This document shows, in pieces, positions 53,396-62,293 of a DNA stretch of 64,000 nt. The translations under genes were made by a program, and so were the position numbers. The notes beneath the pieces are model-generated. The model saw only the letters and a program-made list of their open reading frames with translations, was not told the origin of the DNA and searched no databases. Numbering within the stretch: position 1 is the first letter of the stretch; each line of letters starts with the position of its first letter. Source of the stretch: Thermodesulfitimonas autotrophica (lineage in GTDB: Bacteria > Bacillota > Desulfotomaculia > Desulfotomaculales > Ammonificaceae); the NCBI RefSeq assembly GCF_003815015.1, contig NZ_RKRE01000002.1, forward strand, positions 434,001 through 498,000, written 5' to 3'.

Positions 53396-54631
53396 TCACA
53401 TTTCGAGCAGTTCCTCCCGGGGGAGTTGGCGGCAGCGCGTTTTTACGCCGAGGGTTTCGAGCGCCTGCCGGATAAAGCCTTCGATAACGGTGGCGTATGT
53501 TTCGTAGTTTTCGCGGTGCAGCGGTTGCACGCCGTGGGCTAAAATCGAGCTGTTGCGGCCTTCAAGTGCCGCCACTATGGGCCTTTGGCTTTCTTGCCAT
53601 AAGCGTCCTACGGGATCGCCGAGCTCTGCAAGAAGATCGTACGCTTTCCTCAGGGGTAAGCGGATGCGGCCATCTGCATCGGCTAACTGACTATACCGCG
53701 CGCGAAGATGCTCCGGCAGCTTTGCGAGCTCCACGTTACCCGTCTCGATTCCCCACTCTTTCTGGAGGCGGACCTGGGCCAGCATCTCCAATGCCCGGTA
53801 TAATCTGGCAACGCAATCATCATACCGTCCTTGTGCCGCACGCCGGTGGGCGTTAAAGATAAGGTCAACCACCTGTTCGTATCCGGTAGCCCTCCCTTTA
53901 CCGCTAATATCCAATAAGGCTTCAATAAACGGTGCACAACGCTTGCCCCCTGTGACCTGAAGCAGTTCTAAGGCCCGCACGTGGTCGAAAACATCCCAGG
54001 AGTGAAAGGCCTGGCATAACCGGCGCGCACGGAGCAGCTCGTCTTGGTAAGACCCTGAAAGAAGCTGGTTTACGGTAGCCTGCGCGAGAACCGCATCGGC
54101 CATATCGTAAGCGTAGCGTTTCAGGAATTCTCTGGCCTGATTTCGTAGCAATGTAAGGGCTACCGCCTGCTTACCGACAAGCACAGGCATATCCCCGGCC
54201 CTCACTTTAACAAGGTCGCGCCGGGGGCCCTTATTTAAGGTAAGATTCCAGTTTCCCTCGATAATAGCAAACAAAGCGAGAGCTACAGACATTGTTTTCG
54301 TGCCGCCGGTGTAGTTGGCAACCACCTCGGCGTCAGGACCGAAGCGGGCGGTGATTTCTGCGCTAACCTCTCTCACAGCCTTGTAACAGGCATTCAGATC
54401 GTCCGGGTCCGCCACCTCGATCTTTCTGTAAGCATCCAGTTGAAGACCTAACTGGTGCGCTATAGCCTTTTTCTCATCCCCACAAGGTTCCCCGGGACCA
54501 TCAATGGTGAGCGAACTCCCTTTAGGGCCTTCCGAACAGACAAAGTAAATAAAATCGGGTTTGAGCTCCCGGCAGGCGTTAACCACCGGCTCGCAAGAGC
54601 CGCCAACTGATACCACCAGGATGCGGGTCAT
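53396..54631 (-). CDS. CARF-HEPN ribonuclease of the TIGR02710 family
   Basis: A 411-residue type III accessory effector. The N-terminal CARF domain (about 1-160) has the ligand loops VSVGGSCEP (8-16) and NYTGGTKTMS (106-115). The C-terminal helical part (about 250-395) is a HEPN domain with Arg359-x6-His366 (RNSSILAHG), the catalytic RNase motif. Cyclic oligoadenylate made by Cas10 should bind CARF and switch on non-specific RNA cleavage. It lies between cas6 and cas8b, inside the type I-B half, although it serves type III. ATG with AAGGAGG. The 75-base gap to cas8b holds nothing I recognise. Confidence 0.88.
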   Translation of the reverse strand: MTRILVVSVGGSCEPVVNACRELKPDFIYFVCSEGPKGSSLTIDGPGEPCGDEKKAIAHQLGLQLDAYRKIEVADPDDLNACYKAVREVSAEITARFGPDAEVVANYTGGTKTMSVALALFAIIEGNWNLTLNKGPRRDLVKVRAGDMPVLVGKQAVALTLLRNQAREFLKRYAYDMADAVLAQATVNQLLSGSYQDELLRARRLCQAFHSWDVFDHVRALELLQVTGGKRCAPFIEALLDISGKGRATGYEQVVDLIFNAHRRAAQGRYDDCVARLYRALEMLAQVRLQKEWGIETGNVELAKLPEHLRARYSQLADADGRIRLPLRKAYDLLAELGDPVGRLWQESQRPIVAALEGRNSSILAHGVQPLHRENYETYATVIEGFIRQALETLGVKTRCRQLPREELLEM

Positions 54632-54646
54632 GTCTCATGATCCTCC

Positions 54647-54859
54647 TTAGCCACCCAATAATTCCGGCAACTTCAAAATGTCTTCGCGAGCGATGATGTG
54701 CCTGACCCCGTACTCCCGCGCCCGCTCGCGAAAGGGGCGCGGGATTTCGGCGGCAGGGCGGCTGGTGACGAAAATTAGCCGGGTGAAGCGGCCAAGCCGA
54801 AAACGCAGCGTAAGGTCACTACTCCGAGCCAGTTGCTGCAGCCGGTTTTGCCTCTTCAA
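54647..54859 (-). pseudogene. Small ORF, likely C-terminal remnant of another CRISPR accessory protein
   Basis: Seventy codons, mostly after the cas6 stop and overlapping cas6 by 41 bases. The peptide RLGRFTRLIFVTSRPAAEIP, then RPFRERAREYGVRHIIAREDILKLPELL, looks like the end of a Rossmann or restriction-like domain rather than random sequence: hydrophobic strand, helix, strand, helix. The only start is a TTG at 54859 without a Shine-Dalgarno, and no start follows the cas6 stop. I read it as what is left of a gene deleted between cas6 and the CARF-HEPN gene. A real overlapping small gene is possible. Confidence 0.45.
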
Positions 54860-55598
54860 GCGGCGTGCAGCAGCCGTAACCCTGCGAGTTTTTCGCGCCC
54901 AGACCGGCGTCCAGAGCTATCTGCAAAAGCGCCGGGTCGCCGGAAAGTTCGTAATCGCCCATCCAGCCCTTGATGACGGTTTTTTTATAGTAGGTCACCT
55001 TCTGGTCCCGGTCTTCCACCCGCACCGGCCGGATGGTGAAGCCCGCCGTGTCAGCGGGGCGGCCGTAGACCAAAAGGTGCTTTTTCGCCAGGTTGGCGCC
55101 GATGAGTTCTCCGAAACGCGGCTCGAAGGGCGAGTAGTAATAGGTGTAAGCACGCCCGCTGACGCCATCCAGGGTGCTGTAGGTGACCAACGGCGAGAGC
55201 ATCCGCACCCGCAAAGTGCTTTGCCGCACCCGGGGCGCCGCTGTCGCCATCTCCTTCACCTCCAGGGAAGCCTCTCCAAGCCGGACCCGCCCCTGGCGCA
55301 AAAAACCGGTCCCGAGTTCCTGGAGGATGAAAGGGATGGGAGAGCAGATGACCAGACGCAGCGGCGGCGTGAGCACTAGCCGCCCGGCTGCCTGATCGTA
55401 ACGCGCCGCCCGGCCCAAAAGTCGCGAGAAGGTGAAGAGCTTGAACCGGCGCTTCTCTAAGGCGAACCCCTGGTCATGCAGGTAGCTCCTGAGCACCGGG
55501 TTTTCCATCTGCCGGTAGATCAGCCCCTGCAGCAGGTGGCCGTACTGAACGGGAACAGCCACCGGCCCCGGGGCGGTAAAGAAGATGGTGAGCTGCAT
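54819..55598 (-). CDS. cas6: crRNA-processing endoribonuclease Cas6
   Basis: A 259-residue Cas6 with two RAMP folds: VPVQYGHLLQGLIYRQ (His21 is a candidate catalytic residue) and the C-terminal glycine-rich loop GLGAKNSQGYGC (232-243). It cuts the repeat to leave the ATTGAAAC handle and probably supplies crRNA to both the type I-B and III-B complexes, since neither has another processing enzyme here. ATG at 55598 behind GGAGGGAGG. Confidence 0.95.
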   Translation of the reverse strand: MQLTIFFTAPGPVAVPVQYGHLLQGLIYRQMENPVLRSYLHDQGFALEKRRFKLFTFSRLLGRAARYDQAAGRLVLTPPLRLVICSPIPFILQELGTGFLRQGRVRLGEASLEVKEMATAAPRVRQSTLRVRMLSPLVTYSTLDGVSGRAYTYYYSPFEPRFGELIGANLAKKHLLVYGRPADTAGFTIRPVRVEDRDQKVTYYKKTVIKGWMGDYELSGDPALLQIALDAGLGAKNSQGYGCCTPLEEAKPAAATGSE

Positions 55599-55624
55599 CG
55601 GAGTCCTCCCTGAATCAAATGTGT

Positions 55625-56761
55625 TTATGGATTGTCGTTAACGTAGTCATGCGGGCCGACGTGACGAAGACGTAGAGCCGCACCCTCAGCCCGGCAGGAC
55701 ACCCGCCAATCCTGGTTCAAACGGAAATGCCCGATCTCCTTATCGCCAAACCCTTGGTAATTCTTGTACTGAAGTCCCGAGTGCTCACGCAGGCCAGCTA
55801 GCCCGTTTTCTTTAAAAATCAGGGCTACCTGAGCCAGAGTAGCGAGGACATCTGCTCTTCGCGTTTTCTCCAGTCGTTCGAAGTCTTTAACGAAGCTTTT
55901 CTCGTAAATGAGTCCCTCGAAATCCAGCAACGGCGCTGCTTCCAGAATGCTTCGCTTGTTTTCCTCCCAGACAAGCAGCCCCCATTCGCTAAGCGTGCAA
56001 GACCCTGCTTCATCGCAGTCCAAATAAATCTCCGGTATGTCCTGCACATCGTCTCTTTGGGCAATGTAGCCATTCTCCAACAGAAGGAAAATTTTTGTCT
56101 TCTCTTGCAACACGGGTTGGACATCCATCCTTATCGGGAGACGCGGGATACGGATAAGATCGGCGGTCTCGGCTTCGAAGATATAGATAATCTCATCGGC
56201 GTAAAACATACCTAAAGTGTTCATGACACCTTGCAGGCTTTTAAAACCTCCTACAAGGTTAAAAACGATATGGTAACCGCGTTTCCTATATTCGGAAACT
56301 TCCTCCTTGCACCATTTAACAATTGTTTTAACCCCGGAAGTAAAGCTTCGTGAGTCCTTGGTACTTAGTCCCGGCGGGCCAAAAACTCGGACGTCTCGCC
56401 ATCCTAAGTTCAGTAGATATTGCTTCACGATCCCGGATGTAATTTGGCCCTGAAACGTGTCGGTGCTAATAAGAAAATGGCTATCCTGGCTATTCGCCCT
56501 ATCCCGTAATCCCGGACCGTAGTACATAAGAATGCCGTTAAGTTCAGCGCTACGGCGGCAAGCTTCGCTTACCGACGCCCCCAGGAGGATCGTTTCAGCC
56601 TTGGACGCCAAACCCTTGATCGCCTCTTTCTGCTCGTGATCCAGTTCATTTTCTCGCAAATTGGCAGTAGCGCAAAGAAGATGGCTGATTTCTGGCCCAC
56701 TATCACGAGCTACACCAGTAAGCAGGCTGGTGCCGACAGTAGAAATAAAAAGTCGTGACAT
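55625..56761 (-). CDS. CARF protein with C-terminal RelE-like toxin domain (Cami1-like)
   Basis: A 378-residue protein. Residues ~1-200 are an APE2256-type CARF domain: STVGTSLLTG (7-16) and VFNLVGGFKSLQGVMNTLG (166-184). Residues ~205-280 form a linker. Residues ~284-378 match the RelE/ParE toxin pattern: YEKSFVKDFERLEKTRR, then KEIGHFRLNQDWRVSCR (strand with basic residues) and LRLRHVGPHDYV at the end. CARF-RelE proteins such as Cami1 are ribosome-dependent mRNA interferases switched on by cyclic oligoadenylate. The CARF call is firm, the RelE call is from pattern only. ATG with GGGGAGAGG. It sits between cmr6 and cas6, in visibly less GC-rich DNA than cas3-cas8. Confidence 0.75.
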   Translation of the reverse strand: MSRLFISTVGTSLLTGVARDSGPEISHLLCATANLRENELDHEQKEAIKGLASKAETILLGASVSEACRRSAELNGILMYYGPGLRDRANSQDSHFLISTDTFQGQITSGIVKQYLLNLGWRDVRVFGPPGLSTKDSRSFTSGVKTIVKWCKEEVSEYRKRGYHIVFNLVGGFKSLQGVMNTLGMFYADEIIYIFEAETADLIRIPRLPIRMDVQPVLQEKTKIFLLLENGYIAQRDDVQDIPEIYLDCDEAGSCTLSEWGLLVWEENKRSILEAAPLLDFEGLIYEKSFVKDFERLEKTRRADVLATLAQVALIFKENGLAGLREHSGLQYKNYQGFGDKEIGHFRLNQDWRVSCRAEGAALRLRHVGPHDYVNDNP

Positions 56762-56867
56762 ATTGCCTCTCCCCTTTACACACCAGGCACAGCGGAACGG
56801 TAAGGAGCAGCGACCGTAGTTGATCCCAGCCGCATAACCGTGCGACGGCTACCCTCTACCGGATACT

Positions 56868-58028
56868 TCATTCACCAAGGACTTTTTTGATCTCCGCAAT
56901 CTTCGCTTTATTTTTCTTATTGGGCCTTCGCCATTGCTCACCCCGGTACATCAGGTACCACTCCTTTAGCAAAACGGCGATTTCTCTTTTCTCGTCCGGT
57001 ATTGTCTGATCGTCTTGTAATTTCTTAAGCCACTTGGTAGTCAAAGCACTCATAAACCGATCAGGGTCGCGGTTATAACCGTCTTCCTCCATCTCTGCCC
57101 GAAGCGGACTCATTGCCGCAGGTGGCACATGTTTTCCGGACGGTACACCGGACAATTTGTCCGCCGCCGGCGTGAAGGTGACATCGTACGCGGTAAGGCC
57201 ACGACGGATTTCGCTTTCCTCTTTTTCCTGGCGCACAAACCGGCCGTAACCGACAGCCGTCTTCGCCCCCGCACCGACGGCAGCCAGCGCTTCGGTTAGC
57301 CACTCCATCGCCCGCTGGCAGTCAGCACGACCTTGTTCGTCGTCCAGTCGGCGGGGCGCCAGGGCAAAAAGGAAGACTTGGCTTGGCGCGACGGTGAGGA
57401 AGGGAATCGGAACGGGATCATACCAGTCTCCAGGTGGATTTTCGGGTCTATCCTGCTGGTAATAGAGTGCGTAGTGGGGCGTCATAACGTCGGCTTCTAA
57501 CCTAACCGGTTTAACCGGCAGGGCATCGAAAAAGATGACACTGCCGACGTGCTTATCCCGTACCTCTCCATCTGGGCCAAAGATCCGCCGCACGTCATCC
57601 GAAACTGGTGGGTCAATCCATGTTTCTGCCCAAGCACGCACGATACCCTTCACCGACGATCCCGGGAGGAAAGGCACCCCTAACGTGTGGTGCCAAGCGA
57701 AACCGTTCTCGACCGGATGCTCACGGCCCAGTCCGGTAACAAAGCGCCAGTCGGTCGTAAGGCAGCGGATTTCGCCACCCAAGGCAAGGACCAGAGTTGC
57801 GGTACGGTGTATGGCCTGATTCAACATCGCTTGGTCTCCCACCGGCGAGATAGCAGCCACTTCAATCCACTTGATTTTTCCGCTCTTTTCCCTGTTTTCT
57901 TTACCTTCCTCAACTGACCATTCATTATCCTTCCAATAGCAGAAAAACTTATCGTACCATAATCCGGCGTTAAATTCCGGCCGTCGAACGGGTAAAGGAC
58001 GGACACCGGCGTATAGCGGTACACGCAA
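56868..58028 (-). CDS. cmr6: Type III-B RAMP protein Cmr6
   Basis: A ~386-residue Cmr6 with TLGVPFLPGSSVKGIVRAWAETW and GSVIFFDALPVKPVRLEADVMTPHYALYY, typical of the family, and a Gly-rich AVGAGAKTAVGYGRF loop. It binds the 3' side of the crRNA-target duplex in the Cmr complex. TTG at 58028, eight bases after AGGAGG, is preferred over the GTG at 58037, which lies inside that Shine-Dalgarno. The last 100 residues are more variable and charged. Confidence 0.92.
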   Translation of the reverse strand: MRVPLYAGVRPLPVRRPEFNAGLWYDKFFCYWKDNEWSVEEGKENREKSGKIKWIEVAAISPVGDQAMLNQAIHRTATLVLALGGEIRCLTTDWRFVTGLGREHPVENGFAWHHTLGVPFLPGSSVKGIVRAWAETWIDPPVSDDVRRIFGPDGEVRDKHVGSVIFFDALPVKPVRLEADVMTPHYALYYQQDRPENPPGDWYDPVPIPFLTVAPSQVFLFALAPRRLDDEQGRADCQRAMEWLTEALAAVGAGAKTAVGYGRFVRQEKEESEIRRGLTAYDVTFTPAADKLSGVPSGKHVPPAAMSPLRAEMEEDGYNRDPDRFMSALTTKWLKKLQDDQTIPDEKREIAVLLKEWYLMYRGEQWRRPNKKNKAKIAEIKKVLGE

Positions 58029-58049
58029 TTTTAGCACCTCCTCTCCGTG

Positions 58050-58451
58050 TCAATCCTTCCCCTTCTTTTCCTTCAGGAAGGCCACAACGAACTTCTTAAA
58101 CCACTCCAAATAGGCCAGCGCCTCGACCTGAGCACGGAGGTAAGCTGCGCGGTCGTGACTGACAATCGCCGCCATAAGGTCGGACTCTCCTTTATATGGC
58201 GCCTCAGGATCATTCCGGCAAAGCCAATCCTTTAAAGCATTGTAAAGAAGATAGTGCGCGCTTTCTTCCTTGTTCTTTGCTTGTGCCAGGAGCATCGCCA
58301 TTGCTTGGCCGAGGCCGTTGGTGAGAATAGTTGCTGGTAACCTTTCAACGTAGGAAACAAAGTTCTCCTGTTGCTCGCCTCGGTAATTGTCCTTGATGTT
58401 ACGTACTTTATCTAAAGCATGTTTGGCTCTTTTCTGTTCAAGGGTCTGCAT
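58050..58451 (-). CDS. cmr5: Type III-B small subunit Cmr5
   Basis: A 133-residue all-helical Cmr5: MQTLEQKRAKHALDKVRNI, ENFVSYVERLPATILTNGLGQAMAMLLA, ALAYLEWFKKFVVAFL. It forms part of the complex's inner belly along target RNA. ATG overlaps the cmr4 stop (TGATG). Confidence 0.94.
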   Translation of the reverse strand: MQTLEQKRAKHALDKVRNIKDNYRGEQQENFVSYVERLPATILTNGLGQAMAMLLAQAKNKEESAHYLLYNALKDWLCRNDPEAPYKGESDLMAAIVSHDRAAYLRAQVEALAYLEWFKKFVVAFLKEKKGKD

Positions 58452-59281
58452 CACTGCGCCTCCCCTCCAAAGGATAGCCAGGAAACGGCGCACCAACCTT
58501 GGCCTACCGTTTCGTTCCCCCCAACCTGTAAATAGGGCCGGGCTTTGAATATTCCAGCAAGGTCACTCAAAGCGTCCTCCTGTCCGAAACGAGCAAACAA
58601 TAAGGCGTAAAAGAGAGTGTCTGCTGGGATTGTTTCTTCGTACCAGAGATTCTCGCTGGTTTTGGTTTTATCATCTAAGACGTTGCGCGCGTTAATTGCT
58701 AAGCCATGACGCGCGAAATAGACAAACTCGTCATCATTGACAACCACCACCCCGTCAGCCAGCCGCTCACGCACGGACGCGTGCCGGATCAAGGGGCTTA
58801 TAATCTCAACCAGGGGCATAAGATTGGTAACAACAACATTGAAAGAAAGTTCTTCTAAAAAGAGCTGTCCCTGCTTTTGGCTTACCATAGCCTCCCCTTT
58901 TTCCGGCCGAGGGACCGAAATGTCCGCCGTCATCCCCGCTAACTTCCGATCGCGCTGGTAGCGCTCCAGAAGATAAGGGCACGTCACCCACTTATAGTGA
59001 CCGCTAAGCGAACGTACCGGCAAGAGCAGCAGCCGCGCGTCAGTTACCGCCACAGCGCCAGCACTGTCCTGCTCACCAAAAATTTTTTTGACCCTCTCAT
59101 TTTCAACCCCCAAAACTTGTTCCGCCCAGTCGCGCAAAGCGCCCTTCAGGCTTGAACCGACAATGACAGGGTAATCGGTTGGCTTCTCCCGCGCTACTGG
59201 AAGATCTACGGCCCCGACTACCTGGCCGATGCCTGGATGAAGACTAGTTTCAGCTAACAGACCAAGAATCGCGTTATTCAT
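58451..59281 (-). CDS. cmr4: Type III-B backbone RNase Cmr4
   Basis: A 276-residue Cas7-like backbone protein. Asp26 in GAVDLPVARE is at the position of the catalytic aspartate of Pyrococcus Cmr4 (also Asp26), so target RNA cleavage every six nucleotides is expected. VIVGSSLKGALRDWAEQ follows. ATG at 59281 inside the cmr3 3' end, with GGAGAAG upstream. Confidence 0.95.
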   Translation of the reverse strand: MNNAILGLLAETSLHPGIGQVVGAVDLPVAREKPTDYPVIVGSSLKGALRDWAEQVLGVENERVKKIFGEQDSAGAVAVTDARLLLLPVRSLSGHYKWVTCPYLLERYQRDRKLAGMTADISVPRPEKGEAMVSQKQGQLFLEELSFNVVVTNLMPLVEIISPLIRHASVRERLADGVVVVNDDEFVYFARHGLAINARNVLDDKTKTSENLWYEETIPADTLFYALLFARFGQEDALSDLAGIFKARPYLQVGGNETVGQGWCAVSWLSFGGEAQ

Positions 59282-60377
59282 TTTTCTTCTCCTCCCATCT
59301 ACCAATAGCGATTTGCCCAAAACCATAGGCTGCCCGGAAACCAAGACATTGTCCGTGGAGTCTGGCTACCTGGCCGGCATCTGTAGCGCCCGCCTCATAA
59401 AACCAGGTGCTTCCAGGCGGCAGAACCGGCATAAGAGGCCTTGGTTGTTGGTTTGCAAGGTCCCAACCGCCAACCTGTTGCACTTTGCCGATACAGGCTG
59501 AGACACAGCGGCCTGGAATGCCTGGTGGACCCTCGCGAATCACCCGCTGCACATCCTGCGGTTTACCGTACCAGCCCGGCGTAACCAAGGTTACAGTAAA
59601 ACGTAGCTTGCCGTCCTCCCCGCAAATCAATGGCACCGACGGGAGGATTCCGGCCGGTTCTGCCGGTGTGATCTCTATGGCGGCCAGACGGCCCTCCCCA
59701 CCAAGAGGGACCACCCGCCGGCCAGCCACCTGCCAGTCCGACGGGATACCGGATACGAATACCACCAGCTTCACGTTCGCAGCAGGTCGAACGTGGACGC
59801 AGTTATAAAGATGCCCTTCTAAGGCGGTGCGGGTACTGTCTTGACGTTCTATCCCAACCCGAACCTCTTCGGCCCAAAGCTCCTCCGCCTTTTTAATGTC
59901 TTCCGTAGATGGAATTACGCCATCCAAAACAGCGCACAGGCCATCCCGGGATAAGTAGTATCCTTCCGGCAGTTTCGCGCCCTCAAGGCGCCGCTCTGGT
60001 ACCGGGAGACGGACACAGCCTAAGTCGCACGTAACTGGCTCCCCAGGCGTCAGCCTTGTAAAGTGGCCGGATTTCTCCAATAAAATGAGGGGCATAGGGA
60101 AATAGGGCTGATCTTCAAAGAGGAGGTAAGGGCCGCGTAACTCCAGTTCGCCCAGATCATCCGGACCACCTAGTTCCTTCGGCCACAACGCAACCTCACC
60201 CGGGCGCCAGCCCCGTTCCAGGGCCAGCGCGGTCCGGACGGCACCCTGCAGGGTAGTCATTGCTGGCGGGAAAATACCCTTAGTGGCTGTGTACCCACCT
60301 TCGCCAGCATTGAAGGGTAAGGCTTCGCGAAAAAAACAGGTATCCAGGATGGAGAAGGTCCATTGTTGCCAGTTCAC
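59274..60377 (-). CDS. cmr3: Type III-B RAMP protein Cmr3
   Basis: A 367-residue Cas5-like Cmr3: DTCFFREALPFNAGEGGYTATKGIFPPAMTTLQGAVRTALALERG is typical, and the glycine-rich FRAAYGFGQIAIGRW ends the protein. It holds the crRNA 5' handle beside Cas10. GTG start overlaps the cmr2 stop (GTGA). Confidence 0.94.
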   Translation of the reverse strand: MNWQQWTFSILDTCFFREALPFNAGEGGYTATKGIFPPAMTTLQGAVRTALALERGWRPGEVALWPKELGGPDDLGELELRGPYLLFEDQPYFPMPLILLEKSGHFTRLTPGEPVTCDLGCVRLPVPERRLEGAKLPEGYYLSRDGLCAVLDGVIPSTEDIKKAEELWAEEVRVGIERQDSTRTALEGHLYNCVHVRPAANVKLVVFVSGIPSDWQVAGRRVVPLGGEGRLAAIEITPAEPAGILPSVPLICGEDGKLRFTVTLVTPGWYGKPQDVQRVIREGPPGIPGRCVSACIGKVQQVGGWDLANQQPRPLMPVLPPGSTWFYEAGATDAGQVARLHGQCLGFRAAYGFGQIAIGRWEEKKNE

Positions 60378-62293
60378 CGTATCACCCCTTTCTGGACCAG
60401 AAACTTTACCAACAGCGCCCCGTCGAGAGTCAGAACGCCTTGCGCCTCATGAATTTTACCTTCTTCATCCCGCCAGGAACGGCGGCAGATCCGGAGTAGT
60501 CGCTCCATCCTTTGCCGTGCCGTTGCCCAATCGACTTCACGCTCGCGGTTTTTACGGTATTCGGCAGCCATAAGGTCAGCCATATCGTTGTTTGACCATT
60601 CGGAGTAAATGTTGCCTTCCTTATCAGCTAGCAGTTTAAATCGCGTTCGCAGGTTATAGAAGAACGTGTTGTTATACTCCCGCTCTCTGGTATCAGCAGC
60701 GGAGAAGGTGTTCGCCAATTGATCGATAATATTGCTTTCGCCGTCCACGATCACCTGCCAGGGTGCCGCCCAGGTCAGCACCTGGCCGGCACCTTTCCAT
60801 ACGGTAACAGCGAGGCTGTCCCGTCCGGTATCGGCTTTCGCTACCTTATCCAGCAGGCGGTGGGCTTCTCTAATTACTGCGGTCAGTGGCGTGGTAAAGT
60901 GGGCGTAGACAATGGCGCCGGAAATCGTAGCCTGCTCCGAGCCTACTTCCGTACCTTGGAAACTTGCGCCATAAGCGGCGCGGAGGGCAATGGCCGCTTT
61001 AATTGCCCCATCTAAAGGAAGCAGGGCCAGAACATCGTCGCCGCCGGCGTAGACGGTCACGCCGTTGTGTTCCCGGACAATTTTCGGCACCTGATGACTA
61101 AAGGTACTCAGGGCCTTGCTCACCTTACCAGGTTCATACGCCTGTAAAAGCGCGCCCAGCCGGTCGCCGTCCATCAACAGCAGGGCGTAGAAAGGTGAGG
61201 CCGGGCTGCCCAAGTCCTTTAATTTTTTAGCCAGTTCCCGGCGCAGGTTCTCGGTAGCGTCTTCTTTTTTCGTTTCGTCCCGCCAGAGGCGCGGGTTAGT
61301 AAGCGCAGCAGCAAAGAAGCAATTCCCGTCGAGAGAAGCAAACTCTCGCGCTTGCGGGCATTGCTCCAGGGCTTCTCGTAGCCCAGAGAAGCGGTCCGGA
61401 TTCTCCCGGTATTTAGCCTGGGGAAGGCGGGCAGCCATAGCGGCATACTGGCGCGCTTCCTCGGGACGGGACTCGATCACTTTTTTAAGCCACGGCACAG
61501 CAGCGAGATACGGGGTCGAAGGGTAGCGCTGGCATTCAGGTAGTCTCCATCCAATAGCCTGCTCAGCCATAAGGGGAAAGAGACGTTTAACCAGCGCGAT
61601 AGCAGAGAGGCGTTCTTTCTCGTCTAACTCGTGTCCGCCAACTTTTTCGCGCAGCGCCGCCCAGAAGGCGTCCTGTTTTTCTCGCTCCTGCGCGCGGATG
61701 AAACCTGAAAGCTCCTGTAGGTTACCCATTAGGCTGCACTTATCGCCCGGTTCCGCCGGAGGCACGTAACTGCGCCAGTTCTTGCGCCGGTCGAGTAAGG
61801 CGCTATCTTTGCCGATGGCCCAGCTTACCTCCCAGAAGTTGTTAACTTGACGCTCCCAGATTTCCCTGGTACCCCGGCCCTGGGCAGCGATAGGTGCAAC
61901 GCAGCGCTCCCACACCACCCCGGCGAGGTTTTGCCACGCTTCATTCACGGCTTTAACACAGTCAGCGGGGTCGAACCCGTCGGGGACCATAGCCTGGAAA
62001 CGGTTGGGTAGGGTAGCGACAGGCAGGGTAGCGACAAACGGACCGTCAACTACTCGTTCACCACCGCGGGATTTTTGAATAGCGGCTAATAAAGGATCGG
62101 TGATCCGGTTTACCTCATCGGCCACATACGGCAATATGATCTTGCCCCCGGCTTCAAGTACCTTTAACATCGCGCAACCGGCAAGGTAGGAAAGCAGAAA
62201 GGACCCCGCCCAAAAGTCGCGCGTTTTCCGGGCTTGAGCAACGAAGCCCTGCACAGGACCTATGGAGAAATGCAAAAGCATCTCTTCCTTCAT
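60374..62293 (-). CDS. cmr2: Cas10 (Cmr2), cyclic oligoadenylate synthase without HD domain
   Basis: A 639-residue Cas10/Cmr2. It begins directly with LHFSIGPVQGFVAQARKTRDFWAGSFLLSYLAG, the start of the first palm region, so no N-terminal HD nuclease is present. FYALLLMDGDRLGALL and VYAGGDDVLALL (GGDD at 417-420) are the cyclase palm motifs. Upon target RNA binding it should make cyclic oligoadenylate from ATP, activating the CARF proteins encoded downstream. ATG at 62293 overlaps the cmr1 stop (ATGA). Confidence 0.95.
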   Translation of the reverse strand: MKEEMLLHFSIGPVQGFVAQARKTRDFWAGSFLLSYLAGCAMLKVLEAGGKIILPYVADEVNRITDPLLAAIQKSRGGERVVDGPFVATLPVATLPNRFQAMVPDGFDPADCVKAVNEAWQNLAGVVWERCVAPIAAQGRGTREIWERQVNNFWEVSWAIGKDSALLDRRKNWRSYVPPAEPGDKCSLMGNLQELSGFIRAQEREKQDAFWAALREKVGGHELDEKERLSAIALVKRLFPLMAEQAIGWRLPECQRYPSTPYLAAVPWLKKVIESRPEEARQYAAMAARLPQAKYRENPDRFSGLREALEQCPQAREFASLDGNCFFAAALTNPRLWRDETKKEDATENLRRELAKKLKDLGSPASPFYALLLMDGDRLGALLQAYEPGKVSKALSTFSHQVPKIVREHNGVTVYAGGDDVLALLPLDGAIKAAIALRAAYGASFQGTEVGSEQATISGAIVYAHFTTPLTAVIREAHRLLDKVAKADTGRDSLAVTVWKGAGQVLTWAAPWQVIVDGESNIIDQLANTFSAADTREREYNNTFFYNLRTRFKLLADKEGNIYSEWSNNDMADLMAAEYRKNREREVDWATARQRMERLLRICRRSWRDEEGKIHEAQGVLTLDGALLVKFLVQKGVIR

